Source of the DNA: Nocardiopsis sp. MG754419
Lineage (GTDB): Bacteria; Actinomycetota; Actinomycetes; Streptosporangiales; Streptosporangiaceae
NCBI RefSeq assembly: GCF_018207095.1
Contig: NZ_QOCZ01000072.1
Location: 1 to 38,456, forward strand
Direction: 5' to 3'
Length of the DNA stretch: 38,456 nucleotides
Made by a program: the position numbers and the translations under genes. Below are positions 24,377-32,533 of the stretch, in pieces; position 1 is the stretch's first letter, and the number at the start of each line of letters is the position of its first letter. A model generated the notes under the pieces. That model worked only from the letters and a program-made list of their open reading frames with translations, was not told the DNA's origin and made no database searches.

Positions 24377-25379
24377 AGCGGATCCTTGGGTCGAGCACGC
24401 CGTACAGCAGGTCGGCGACGAGGTTGGCCAGGATCACGATGACCCCGCTGAGCAGCAACCACCCCATCAGCGCGTAGGAGTCGTTGTTGTCCACCGCCGT
24501 GATGAAGAAGTCCCCGAGACCACGCCACTGGAAGACGTACTCGGTGAGGATGGCACCGTCGATGACGCTGGACACGCCGATGGCGACCACGGTGGTCAGC
24601 GGGATCATCGCGGTGCGCAGGGCGTGGCGTCGGATGACCACGTGGTTGCGCAGACCCTTGGCCCGCGCCAGCCGCACGTAGTCGCTGTTCATCACTTCGA
24701 GCATGGAGGTGCGCTGGTAGCGACTCCACGAGGCGAAGCTGATCAGCATGAGCACGATCGTCGGCAGGGCCATGTGGGCGAAGGCGTTGAGGAGCTGGTC
24801 CCCCAACGGCTGCCCCTCGGCCCGGAAGCGCCCGTCACCGATCGTGGCGAAGACCTGGTCGCCCACCAGCTGGTTGAACTTCACGCCGCCCGCCTGCATG
24901 ATGCCGGCGAGCCAGAAGGTCGGCATGGCCAGCGCCAGGAAGCCGATGAAGGTGAGCGTGTAGTCGAGCTTGGAGTACTGGCGCAACGCGCTGATGACAC
25001 CGGTGATGATCGCCAGCCCGAGCGCGAAGATCATCGCCGCGCCGACCAGGCGCAGGGTGGTCCACAGCCGCTCGACGATGGCGGGGCCGATCTCGTACTG
25101 GGGCCCCTGGGTGGACGGTCCGAACTCGCCCTGGAGCAGGCCGATGTCGCCGTTGCCGCCGATCCCGGTCATCCACAGCCAGTACCGCTCCGGCATCGAA
25201 CGGTCCAGGTAGAGGCGTTCCTCCGCCTGCTGGATGACCTCTTCGGTGGGCGGTGGCTGCTGCATCCGGATGTCCGCGAGCGGGTCACCGGAGACGTCGA
25301 TCATCACGAAGGTGAGGATGGATGCGAGGACCAGGACGGGTAGGGCGCCCAGGACGCGTCGCATCGTGTAAACGAGCAT
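24369..25379 (-). CDS. Peptide ABC transporter permease, DppB/OppB type
   Basis: Inner-membrane permease of 336 residues. TM1 (ALPVLVLASILTFVMIDVSG) is followed by a long external loop with the paired-motif segment YWLWMTGIGGNGDIG. The coupling loop VRLARAKGLRNHVVIRRHAL is near 220-240, and the C-terminus is the family ending ADLLYGVLDPRIRYE. ATG 25379 has AAGGA nine bases upstream. It is the first permease gene after the binding protein, separated from it by 83 bases that contain a strong hairpin. Confidence 0.94.
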   Translation of the reverse strand: MLVYTMRRVLGALPVLVLASILTFVMIDVSGDPLADIRMQQPPPTEEVIQQAEERLYLDRSMPERYWLWMTGIGGNGDIGLLQGEFGPSTQGPQYEIGPAIVERLWTTLRLVGAAMIFALGLAIITGVISALRQYSKLDYTLTFIGFLALAMPTFWLAGIMQAGGVKFNQLVGDQVFATIGDGRFRAEGQPLGDQLLNAFAHMALPTIVLMLISFASWSRYQRTSMLEVMNSDYVRLARAKGLRNHVVIRRHALRTAMIPLTTVVAIGVSSVIDGAILTEYVFQWRGLGDFFITAVDNNDSYALMGWLLLSGVIVILANLVADLLYGVLDPRIRYE

Positions 25380-25410
25380 GGAAGTGATCCTTCAGGGGTG
25401 AGCGAGGATC

Positions 25411-25445
25411 GGCCCGGTCCCGGGAGGGTGTCCCGGGACCGGGCC
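25411..25445 (-). terminator. Intercistronic hairpin between binding-protein and permease genes
   Basis: A perfect 15-bp stem (GGCCCGGTCCCGGGA, loop GGGTG, TCCCGGGACCGGGCC) lies 17 bases past the binding-protein stop. In ABC operons such a structure often protects or partially terminates the transcript, so that binding protein exceeds permease. Confidence 0.75.
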
Positions 25446-25462
25446 TGGGATCGCGTGACGCC

Positions 25463-27166
25463 CTAGTCGGCGAGGGTCCATTCACCGATGTTGTAGGTGG
25501 CGCGGTAGCTGGAGTGGAGGTTGTCCTCGACGCCGGCCAGACGGTCCGAGTTCACGAACGAGTAGTACGGCTCGTGCATGATCGGTAGGACGTAGGCCTC
25601 GGGAACCAGGGACTCCATGGCCTCGTTCATGTGGTCGGCCGCGGTGTCCAGGTCGGGGGCGTTGGCCGCCTCGTCGGTCAGCTCGTCGACGTCGTCGTTG
25701 CTGTAGGCGCCGAAGTTGCTGCCGCTGTCGCTGCCCCAGTACTGGCTGCCGGAGGTGACGAAGTACGGGTTGCCCTGCCAGCCGAACTGCGCGATGTCGT
25801 AGTCGGCCTCGGCGAGCATGCCGCCCAGGTCGTCGGTCACCTCGATGTTGGTGGTGATGCCGATCTCCGACAGCTGGGCCTGGATGAGCTGGAGCGAGGT
25901 GTTGCGCACGACGGAGTCGGTGCTGCGCAGGCGGAAGGGACCGACCTCGTCGCCGTCCAGCGTGAGGGTGTCACCGACCTCGTAGCCGGCCTCCTCCAGG
26001 ATCTCGGTGGCGGCGTCGACGTCACCGGTGCCCTGCGACTCGCCCTCGAAGTGGTCGACGAAGTAGGGGCTGTCGTTACCGAAGATGTGGTTGTTCTTCA
26101 GCTCGTAGTCGGGGTAGCCGGCGCCGTAGTTGCGCGAGGCGATCTCGTCACGGTCGATGGCGGTGAAGATGGCGCGGCGCAGCTCGACGTCCTGCAGGGC
26201 CTCGTTGTTGAGGTTGAGGTCGACGTGCTCCCAGGCGGCGCCCTCACCGATCGTCGTCGTCGCGTTCTGCAGCTCGTCGATCTGGGTGAAGACGTCCTCG
26301 TTGTACGAGGAGGGGCTGCCGCCGTCGATCTCGCCGTTGGAGAAGGCGTTGACGAAGGTGCCCTCGTCGGTGTTGAACATGAAGGTGATCCGGTCCAGAC
26401 CGGGCTCGTCACCGAACCACTCCGGGTTCGGCTCCTTCACGACCTCGTTCTCCAGGTCGCCCGAGACGATCTGGTACGGACCGCCGGACCACTCGGGGCG
26501 CTCGGAGTGCATCCACGCGAAGTACTCGCCGAGGTCGTCCGGGTCGTCGACGTCCAGGCCGTTCTCCTCGGCCAGGTGCGCGGGGAGGAAGCCGCCCGCG
26601 ACGCTGTGGGAGTCGAACAGACCCATCCACTCGGCGTTCGCCTGGCCCTCCTTGAGGGTGACCGTGGCGGTCTTGCCGTCGACCTCGATGTCCTCGACCT
26701 GGTCGGGGTTGGTGCTCAGGCGGGAGTCACAGCCGTTGCAGTAGCCCTCGGCCGGACCGGCCGACATCATCCAGGTGACCCGCAGGTCCTCACCGGTCAT
26801 CGGCTCGCCGTCGCTCCAGACGGCGTCGTCGGCGAGGGTGAAGCTGAACTCGAACGGCCCCTCGTCGAGGTCGTCGTTGATGAGGGTGGGCTCCTCGGCG
26901 AGGACGTCCATGTCGTACTCGTAGGTGACCGCGTCGGGCAGCCACCCGCCGGTGCTCGGAAGGATTCCGGACAGGGTCTGGATGACGTAGACGCTGCCGC
27001 CGGCGGAGCTGATCGACTGCCAGGCACCGGGAAGGGTCTCGATGACCCACGTGACCTCGCGTTCACCCCCGCCACTCTCGTCTCCGCCACCACCACAGCC
27101 ACTGGCCACCAGGACCGCTGACGTCGCCGCGGCGGCGAGCGCCAGCGACTTTCGACGCTTGAACAT
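25463..27166 (-). CDS. Peptide-type ABC transporter substrate-binding lipoprotein (SBP family 5)
   Basis: Extracytoplasmic binding lipoprotein of 567 residues. I prefer ATG 27166 (MFKRRKSLALA), with AAGGG seven bases upstream, over GTG 27184. The lipobox is LVASGC (Cys24), followed by a Gly/Asp/Glu-rich linker. Family-5 features are FTLADDAVWSDGEPMTGEDL (about 110-130), LNLNNEALQDVELRRAIFTAID and the closing LVPEAYVLPIMHEPYYSFV. The region VTWVIETLPGAWQS resembles actinobacterial members, including LpqW-like proteins. Its place as first gene of a complete operon argues for transport of peptides or similar compounds. The ligand is not predictable here. Confidence 0.92.
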   Translation of the reverse strand: MFKRRKSLALAAAATSAVLVASGCGGGGDESGGGEREVTWVIETLPGAWQSISSAGGSVYVIQTLSGILPSTGGWLPDAVTYEYDMDVLAEEPTLINDDLDEGPFEFSFTLADDAVWSDGEPMTGEDLRVTWMMSAGPAEGYCNGCDSRLSTNPDQVEDIEVDGKTATVTLKEGQANAEWMGLFDSHSVAGGFLPAHLAEENGLDVDDPDDLGEYFAWMHSERPEWSGGPYQIVSGDLENEVVKEPNPEWFGDEPGLDRITFMFNTDEGTFVNAFSNGEIDGGSPSSYNEDVFTQIDELQNATTTIGEGAAWEHVDLNLNNEALQDVELRRAIFTAIDRDEIASRNYGAGYPDYELKNNHIFGNDSPYFVDHFEGESQGTGDVDAATEILEEAGYEVGDTLTLDGDEVGPFRLRSTDSVVRNTSLQLIQAQLSEIGITTNIEVTDDLGGMLAEADYDIAQFGWQGNPYFVTSGSQYWGSDSGSNFGAYSNDDVDELTDEAANAPDLDTAADHMNEAMESLVPEAYVLPIMHEPYYSFVNSDRLAGVEDNLHSSYRATYNIGEWTLAD

Positions 27167-27808
27167 AGTCACACCCTTGATCACTCATGCGAATCGGGAC
27201 ACCGGGGGACACCCCGAGGGCACACCCCGCCAAAACTAGGCGATTAGTCGATCAGAAGACCATTGAGTGAAATATCTGTATAGCCCTACTGCCGGATTCG
27301 TGACCCATCCGCAACCGGTTCGCGCCCATCACCCCGAGTCGAAGTCACGTGTCCTCAATACGTCGGTAACACAAGACGTCGACACGCATCGCCGCAGGCC
27401 AGGGACACAGGGCCAAAAGCCCCACCAATCCCGGGGATTCGGACGCCCGGCGAATGGATTGTGGTTAATCAGAGACGACGAACTGCCCCGACAGTAAAGT
27501 CAACATTGTTTAACTACAATATGGACGCACGTCACTACAAAGAGAGAAGAGGACAAACATCCACATATCGAACATGTAGCGCCAGACGATGACACTTCTC
27601 CGCGGCGCACGCCCGCGGTGAAAACATAGGATGAACCAATCACCGACACGGAGCGGGCGCACAATGCGCGCGCCCGATCGGAAACTCGTCCCGAACCCCA
27701 CCGCCGAGATGACCGAAAACGGGGGCCTCACACTCCCGAAGCGGATAAGGTTCCGTGTGACGACCTCCGTCACCCCCAGCGCCCCGCCCAGCGAGAGAGG
27801 CATCCGCC
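27167..27808. other. AT-richer intergenic region between divergent genes
   Basis: About 640 bases between the peptide ABC operon (minus) and a PH-like gene (plus), clearly richer in A and T than the rest of the window, especially 27240-27350 and 27470-27640. An ATTGT-N6-ACAAT dyad lies at 27505-27520. I find no convincing gene; a 97-codon minus frame (27803-27510) has poor GC3 and no ribosome site. It probably holds both promoters and possibly an unrecognised RNA. Confidence 0.5.
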
Positions 27809-28282
27809 GTGTCCGAATCGGTCCGCCTGGTCTGCCCTGTAGGCCGCAAGTACGTTGAGACGTGGGCCGGCTACGCTCTGGTGATTCTGGGCCTGGTGGC
27901 GGTCGCGATCGACCCGGGTCACTGGGCCAACATCACCCTCGGGGTCCTCCTGGTCGTCGGCGGCGCCGTGTCCGCGGTACACGGCCACCTCATCAAGAGC
28001 CCCGTGTTGGAGATCGCCGACGGCGAGTTCCGCTACGAACGCGGTTCCTACGTCGTGCGGATCCCGTTCGACGAGATCGGCTCCTACCACCTGCTGCCCG
28101 GCCGCATCCGTTCCCTGGGCCTCTACGACACCACCGGGCGCGCCAAGCGCTTCCCGTCGCTGGCCGGTCGCCGCACGGCGCGCAGCCACCTGCCCCTGAC
28201 CGGGATGGTCCAGCCGAGCCGGGTCGAGTCCTTCATGGCCGTCGCCGGCATCCCGCCCCGCAAGCGGTCCCTGACCTCCTGA
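27809..28282 (+). CDS. Two-TM protein with bacterial PH-like domain
   Basis: Membrane protein of 157 residues starting at GTG 27809, with AGAGG eight bases upstream. Two closely spaced membrane helices (about 18-35, GYALVILGLVAVAID; about 42-62, TLGVLLVVGGAVSAVHG) precede a beta-rich cytoplasmic domain (VLEIADGEFRYERGSYVVRI, then PFDEIGSYHLL). That order resembles bacterial PH-domain or STM3941-like proteins. The basic C-terminus (IPPRKRSLTS) supports a cytoplasmic location. The function is unknown and the family call tentative. Confidence 0.65.
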   Translation: MSESVRLVCPVGRKYVETWAGYALVILGLVAVAIDPGHWANITLGVLLVVGGAVSAVHGHLIKSPVLEIADGEFRYERGSYVVRIPFDEIGSYHLLPGRIRSLGLYDTTGRAKRFPSLAGRRTARSHLPLTGMVQPSRVESFMAVAGIPPRKRSLTS

Positions 28283-28289
28283 GGACGTT

Positions 28290-28329
28290 CCGCGCGGCCC
28301 CGCTCCCCGGGTAGGGGCGCATCGCGCGG
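28290..28329 (+). terminator. Terminator candidate of the PH-like gene
   Basis: CCGCGCG (28290-28296) pairs with CGCGCGG (28323-28329), and GCCCC pairs with GGGGC inside it, with a four-base bulge. The structure starts eight bases past the stop codon. Confidence 0.45.
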
Positions 28330-28519
28330 CACCCGGGCCCGGTCGTGCCGATCACCCCGGAGCCGTGAGGATCGATCGCTCCGACACGTGACGTCGCGGC
28401 CCCGAAGCACCGCCGAATCGGCCGCCCCGGCACGGAATCAGTCGGACATTCCTCTCGATTCGCCGCACACACCGCGAAGGACATACCGCCACAAGGCCTG
28501 TTCCTTTACGCTCAACAGT

Positions 28520-29128
28520 GTGAAGCAGTCCAGAATCACCGCCATCCTGACCGTAGCGGGGATGCTCGCGGCCATGTGGGTGTTCGAGATCGTCGACACC
28601 ATCCCCGGCATGCGGCTCGACCAAGAGTTCGGGCTGCGCGCCTGGGACACGAGCGCCCCCTGGACGGTGCTGACCGCCCCGTTCATGCACGCCAACTTTC
28701 CCCACCTGATCGGCAACTCACTGCCGTTCCTGATCCTGGGATCCCTGGTGGCCTTCAGCGGCCAAGGGCGCTTCCTGCTCACCACCCTGATCGTCGCCGT
28801 CGTCAGCGGTGTGGGCGTGTGGCTGTTCTCGGTCCCCGGTGTGCCCACCGTGGGTGCCAGCGGACTGGTGTTCGGCTACTTCGGCTACACCGTCCTGCGG
28901 GGCATCATCGAACGCAAGACCGTCGACATCGTCATCATGATCTGCGTGGTCATCTTCTACGGGACCATGATCTGGGGTGTGCTGCCCCAGCACCCCGGCG
29001 TCTCGTGGCAGGCGCACCTGTTCGGGTTCCTGGGCGGTCTCCTCGCCGCCTACGTCCTGCCCAGGCGCGACTCGGCCCGGCAGATCAGCCCCGGCAGCGG
29101 GGCCCAGGGCGGCTACTACGCCCCCTGA
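28520..29128 (+). CDS. Rhomboid-family intramembrane serine protease
   Basis: Polytopic membrane protease of 202 residues that cleaves substrates within the bilayer. Six helices are predicted. The family marks are HANFPHLIGNSLPFLILG near 57-74, catalytic Ser114 in VGASGLVFGYFG, and catalytic His166 in QAHLFGFLGGLLAAY with the GxxxG-like helix. I choose GTG 28520 because TACGCT (28507-28512) lies seven bases upstream, consistent with a leaderless transcript, and because the family starts here. An ATG at 28388 would add 44 hydrophilic residues. It shares no operon with the gene before it, given the likely terminator between them. Confidence 0.9.
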   Translation: MKQSRITAILTVAGMLAAMWVFEIVDTIPGMRLDQEFGLRAWDTSAPWTVLTAPFMHANFPHLIGNSLPFLILGSLVAFSGQGRFLLTTLIVAVVSGVGVWLFSVPGVPTVGASGLVFGYFGYTVLRGIIERKTVDIVIMICVVIFYGTMIWGVLPQHPGVSWQAHLFGFLGGLLAAYVLPRRDSARQISPGSGAQGGYYAP

Positions 29129-29160
29129 CCGGGCCTGACGCCCGGCCGGGCACACGACAC

Positions 29161-29196
29161 GACGGGGCCGCCCTCCACCGGGAGGACGGCCCCGTC
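29161..29196. terminator. Bidirectional terminator hairpin
   Basis: GACGGGGCCG pairs with CGGCCCCGTC, then after one mismatch CCTCC pairs with GGAGG around an ACCG loop. It lies between the convergent rhomboid gene and the betaine-type binding-protein gene. Confidence 0.85.
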
Positions 29197-29223
29197 ACTC
29201 GTCTCCACGGGCGCGGACCGCGG

Positions 29224-30129
29224 TCAGAACTCCAGGCCCTCGGCGGCCTCGCCCAGGGTGCGCTCCAGGAACAACGGGTTCTGGGACAGCCACTGCCGTG
29301 CCCCGGCCAGCGGGTCCTCGACCCCGGGGCCGACCGTGAGCACCTCCAGGGTCGCCAACTCGTCGTCGTTCATGGTCCACTCCTGGATCCACTCGGTCAG
29401 CTCGGGGTAGTCCTCGGCGAAGCCCTCACGGCCGACCGCGTGGATGCTCTCGGTACCGCCCATCGCGCCCTGGGGGTCCTCCAGGTCCTTCAGGCCGTAC
29501 TGGGCGTAGGCCGGGTGCGGACGCCACAGCGTCACGACGATGGGTTCCTGCGCGGCGTACGCCTCGCCCAGGCGGGCCATCATGGACGCGCCCGACGAGG
29601 TCTCCAGTTCGAAGCCCTCCTCCAGCCCGTACCCCGGCATGGCCTGGTCGCGGGTGACCCGGGTCAGACCGGCGTCCGGTTCGATGCCGACGATGGTCCC
29701 GCCCAACGTGTCGGCGTACCCGGGCAGGTCGTCGATCGAGTGCAGGTCCTCCATGTAGTCGGGCACCGCGAGCGTGAGGACCGCGTTGTCGTACCAGGAC
29801 CCCAGGGTCTCGACCTGTCCCCGGTACTCCTCCATGTACTCGTGGTGGGTGACCGGCAGCCACATGTCCAGGTAGAGGTCGAGATCGCCGTTGGCCACGT
29901 CCTCGAAGGCCGGGGCGAGGTCGGTCTCGGTGACCGTGACGTCGTACCCCTTCTCCTCCAGGATCGCCTGCCACATGTGGGTGACGGCGATGGCCTCCTC
30001 CCAGGCGATCAACGCGATGCCGACCTCCTTGAGGTCCTCGCTCTCGGCCTCGCCCGTGCAGGCGGTCAGCAGGAGCGCGCCGCTCATCCCGGCCGCGACC
30101 AGACCCGTCAAGCCCTTACCGCTGTACAT
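29224..30129 (-). CDS. Glycine betaine/proline-type ABC binding lipoprotein, copy 1
   Basis: OpuAC/ProX-like binding lipoprotein of 301 residues for compatible solutes. Lipobox LLLTAC gives Cys24. Ligand-site landmarks are IALIAWEEAIAVTHMW (first Trp), LDMWLPVTHHEYMEEY, DPALGLTR-like DAGLTRVTRDQAMPGYG, and TLWRPHPAYAQYGLKDL. It lacks the Trp found at the DYW position in the other two copies (Met here). It is last in a row of three paralogues behind the ATPase and permease genes, and lacks the Gly-Gly linker that follows Cys24 in the others. The C-terminus ERTLGEAAEGLEF is almost identical in all three. ATG 30129 has AAGGGG upstream. Its own expression may depend on a promoter in the 345-base gap upstream. 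Confidence 0.92.
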   Translation of the reverse strand: MYSGKGLTGLVAAGMSGALLLTACTGEAESEDLKEVGIALIAWEEAIAVTHMWQAILEEKGYDVTVTETDLAPAFEDVANGDLDLYLDMWLPVTHHEYMEEYRGQVETLGSWYDNAVLTLAVPDYMEDLHSIDDLPGYADTLGGTIVGIEPDAGLTRVTRDQAMPGYGLEEGFELETSSGASMMARLGEAYAAQEPIVVTLWRPHPAYAQYGLKDLEDPQGAMGGTESIHAVGREGFAEDYPELTEWIQEWTMNDDELATLEVLTVGPGVEDPLAGARQWLSQNPLFLERTLGEAAEGLEF

Positions 30130-30474
30130 CTCGGGGGTTCCCCTTCATCGAAGACCTTCGTGTGGGCACCGCCGATGTGAGGGGTGGATCATCGGCCGGG
30201 GCCCGGTGACGTCGTCAGTGCCGACCGCCCCGTGGCGGGGCGACCGGAACGCGCCCGCCCGAAGGGCCGACGCGTGGTCGTGCTGGAAACAGTGCGTGGA
30301 ACCACGGGGGGTGGTCGTCCGTTCGGGCGCGGCGGACAGGATCCTGCGCCACCCGGAGAGGTACCGCAGGGGGCCGCGAGGGACGAACCCTCCCACCTGC
30401 GGCGCAGGAGGTTCCCGCCCCACCGGCGTCCGAACACGGGCCGAAGCGCGAGCGAGGGCCCTGACGGACACAGC
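30130..30474. other. Long gap between binding-protein copies 2 and 1, with nested hairpin
   Basis: 345 bases with no convincing gene. A nested hairpin (CCGCAGG 30364-30370 with CCTGCGG 30396-30402, enclosing GAGGG-ACGAA-CCCTC) and CGCCCC-GTGGC-GGGGCG near 30226 could terminate or attenuate read-through from copy 2. A separate promoter for copy 1 may lie here. Confidence 0.5.
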
Positions 30475-31407
30475 CTAGAACTCCAGGCCCTCGGCGTCCT
30501 CACCCAGGGTGCGCTCCAGGAACGCGGGGTTGTCGGAGAGCCACACGCGGGCGCCCTCCTCGGGGTCGTCCTCGTACTCCTCCAGGGTCAGCTCCGCGAG
30601 GGACGAGAACTCGTCGTCGGTCAGCTCGAAGTCCTCCAGCCAACCGGCCGCCTCGGGGTGGTCCTCCCGGAACCCGTCACGGCCGACCGCATTGATGGTC
30701 TCGGCCTCGCCCATCAGCCCCTCGGGGTCCTCCAGGTCCTTGAGGTCGAACTGGGCGTAGGCCTGGTGCGGGCGCCACAGGGTCACCACGATCGGGTCCT
30801 GTCCGCTGACCGCCGCGTCCAGCTCGGCGATCATCGCGGCCGAGGAGGACTCCACCAGCTCGAAACCCTCGTCCAGCCCGTAGCCGGGCATGGCGTCCTC
30901 CTTGGTGATCCTGGTCAGACCCGCGCCCGGGTCGATGCCCACGATCCGCCCGTCCAGCTCGTCGACGTGGTCGGGCAGGTCGGCGATGCTGTCCACGTCG
31001 TCCATGTACGCGGGGACGGTGAGGGTGAGCACGGCGTTGTCGTACCAGGCACCAAGGTCCTCCAGCCCGCCGCCGTAGTCCTCCCAGTAGTCCCCGTGGG
31101 TCACCGGGAGCCACACGTTCATGTACAGGTCGAGGTCGCCGTCGGCCAACCCCTGGTACATCGGGGCCACGTCGATGCCGGTGACCGTGACGTCGTAGTC
31201 CTTCTCCTCCAGGATCAGCTTCCACATGTGGGTGACGGCGATCGCGTCGTCCCAGGCGACCAGGCCCATCTCGATCGCGCGTCCGTCACCACCACCCGAG
31301 TCGGAACCGGCGGTGAGGTCCTCGCCCCCGCCTCCACAGGCGGTCAGCGCGAGCGATCCGCTCATCCCGACCGCCACCAGGCCCATCACGTGCTTGCGGC
31401 TGTCCAT
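30475..31407 (-). CDS. Glycine betaine/proline-type ABC binding lipoprotein, copy 2
   Basis: OpuAC/ProX-like binding lipoprotein of 310 residues. ATG 31407 with AGGAAGG upstream is the proper start; an earlier frame from 31467 adds a non-signal extension. Lipobox LALTAC (Cys24) is followed by a Gly/Asp/Ser linker. Landmarks are LVAWDDAIAVTHMWKLI, NVWLPVTHGDYWEDY, DPGAGLTRITKEDAMPGYG and TLWRPHQAYAQFDLKDL. Where copies 1 and 3 read HPAYAQY, this copy has HQAYAQF. It is the middle gene of the three, with a 147-base gap and hairpin before it and 345 bases after it. Confidence 0.92.
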   Translation of the reverse strand: MDSRKHVMGLVAVGMSGSLALTACGGGGEDLTAGSDSGGGDGRAIEMGLVAWDDAIAVTHMWKLILEEKDYDVTVTGIDVAPMYQGLADGDLDLYMNVWLPVTHGDYWEDYGGGLEDLGAWYDNAVLTLTVPAYMDDVDSIADLPDHVDELDGRIVGIDPGAGLTRITKEDAMPGYGLDEGFELVESSSAAMIAELDAAVSGQDPIVVTLWRPHQAYAQFDLKDLEDPEGLMGEAETINAVGRDGFREDHPEAAGWLEDFELTDDEFSSLAELTLEEYEDDPEEGARVWLSDNPAFLERTLGEDAEGLEF

Positions 31408-31482
31408 CGTGACCTTCCTCTGACTACGGCTGTACAACGGCTGTCGGACGCTCCGGGCCGGGTACACGTCCTCACACGGAGA

Positions 31483-31512
31483 GGGCCGCCCCCACTGGTG
31501 TGGAGGCGGCCC
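31483..31512 (-). terminator. Hairpin between binding-protein copies 3 and 2
   Basis: GGGCCGCC (31483-31490) pairs with GGCGGCCC (31505-31512), with further CCAC/GTGG pairing inside. It lies 43 bases past the copy 3 stop and may attenuate transcription into copy 2. Confidence 0.65.
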
Positions 31513-31554
31513 CTCAGCGTGCGCGACCGGGACCGGCGTGGTCTCGTCCGCTCG

Positions 31555-32484
31555 TCAGAACTCCAGGCCCTCGGCGGCGTCGCCCAGGGTGCGCTCCAGG
31601 AACTCGGGGTTGTCGGAGAGCCACACGCGGGCGCCCTCCTGCTCGTCGCCCTCGTGCTCGACCAGCGTGAGCTCCTCCAGGGTGGCGAGCTCCTCGTCGG
31701 TCATGGTCCACTCCTCGAGCCAACCGGCCAGCTCGGGGTACTCGTCGCCGAAGCCCTCGCGGCCGACCGCGTGGATGGTCTCGGCGTCACCCATCGCGCC
31801 CTCGGGGTCCTCGAGGTCCTTCAGGTCGTACTGGGCGTAGGCCGGGTGCGGACGCCACAGCGTCACGACGATGGGCTCCTCCTCCGCGATCGCCGAGTCG
31901 AGCTCGGCGAGCATGGCGGCGGTGGAGGACTCCAACAGCTCCCAGTCGTCCAGACCGTAGGTCGGCATCGCCTCTTCCTTGGTCACACGGGTCAGACCGG
32001 CACCCGGGTCGATACCCGTGATGGTGCTGTCGAGGTCGTCGGCGTGGTCCTCCAGGTCGGCGATGCTGTTCACGTCCTCCATGTACTCGGGGACGGTGAT
32101 GGTCAGCACGGCGTTGTCGTACCAGGAACCGAGGTCCTCCAGCTGGTCCCCGTACTCCTCCCAGTAGTCCTCGTGGGTGACCGGGAGCCAGGTGTCCAGG
32201 AACAGGTCCACGTCGCCGTTGGCGGCGCCCTGGTACATCGGGGCCACGTCGACGTCGGTGACGGTGACGTCGTAGCCCTTCTCCTGCAGGATGACCTCCC
32301 ACATGGCGGTGGTGGCGATGGCCTCCTCCCAGGCGATCAACGCGATGTTGATCTCCTTGGAGTCCTCGGCTCCCTCGTCCGAACCACCCGTCAGGTCCTC
32401 GCCGTTTCCACCGCAGGCGGTCAGCAGGAGCGCGCCGCTCATGCCGGCCGCGGCCAGACCCGTCATACGCTTACGGCTGTACAT
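31555..32484 (-). CDS. Glycine betaine/proline-type ABC binding lipoprotein, copy 3
   Basis: OpuAC/ProX-like binding lipoprotein of 309 residues, directly downstream of the permease and probably its primary partner. Lipobox LLLTAC (Cys24) and a GGNGEDLTGG linker precede the mature fold. Landmarks are IALIAWEEAIATTAMWEV, DTWLPVTHEDYWEEY, DPGAGLTRVTKEEAMPTYG and TLWRPHPAYAQYDLKDL. The protein is very acidic, as expected for an exported protein of this group. It shares a 48-base identical DNA tract with copy 1 (31828-31875 versus 29497-29544). ATG 32484 has AAGGAAA nine bases upstream. Confidence 0.94.
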   Translation of the reverse strand: MYSRKRMTGLAAAGMSGALLLTACGGNGEDLTGGSDEGAEDSKEINIALIAWEEAIATTAMWEVILQEKGYDVTVTDVDVAPMYQGAANGDVDLFLDTWLPVTHEDYWEEYGDQLEDLGSWYDNAVLTITVPEYMEDVNSIADLEDHADDLDSTITGIDPGAGLTRVTKEEAMPTYGLDDWELLESSTAAMLAELDSAIAEEEPIVVTLWRPHPAYAQYDLKDLEDPEGAMGDAETIHAVGREGFGDEYPELAGWLEEWTMTDEELATLEELTLVEHEGDEQEGARVWLSDNPEFLERTLGDAAEGLEF

Positions 32485-32533
32485 CGTGGGATTTCCTTCC
32501 CTAGTGCTTCAGTGGGACCGGCCTGTGTCGGGG

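Noticed and set aside
27510..27803. 97-codon minus-strand frame in the AT-richer spacer
   Set aside because: Weak GC3, no ribosome site and overlapping the leader of the PH-like gene.
30145..30471. 108-codon frame between binding-protein copies 2 and 1
   Set aside because: Composition is Arg/Pro/Ser-rich with no homology to the binding proteins, so not a fourth copy remnant.
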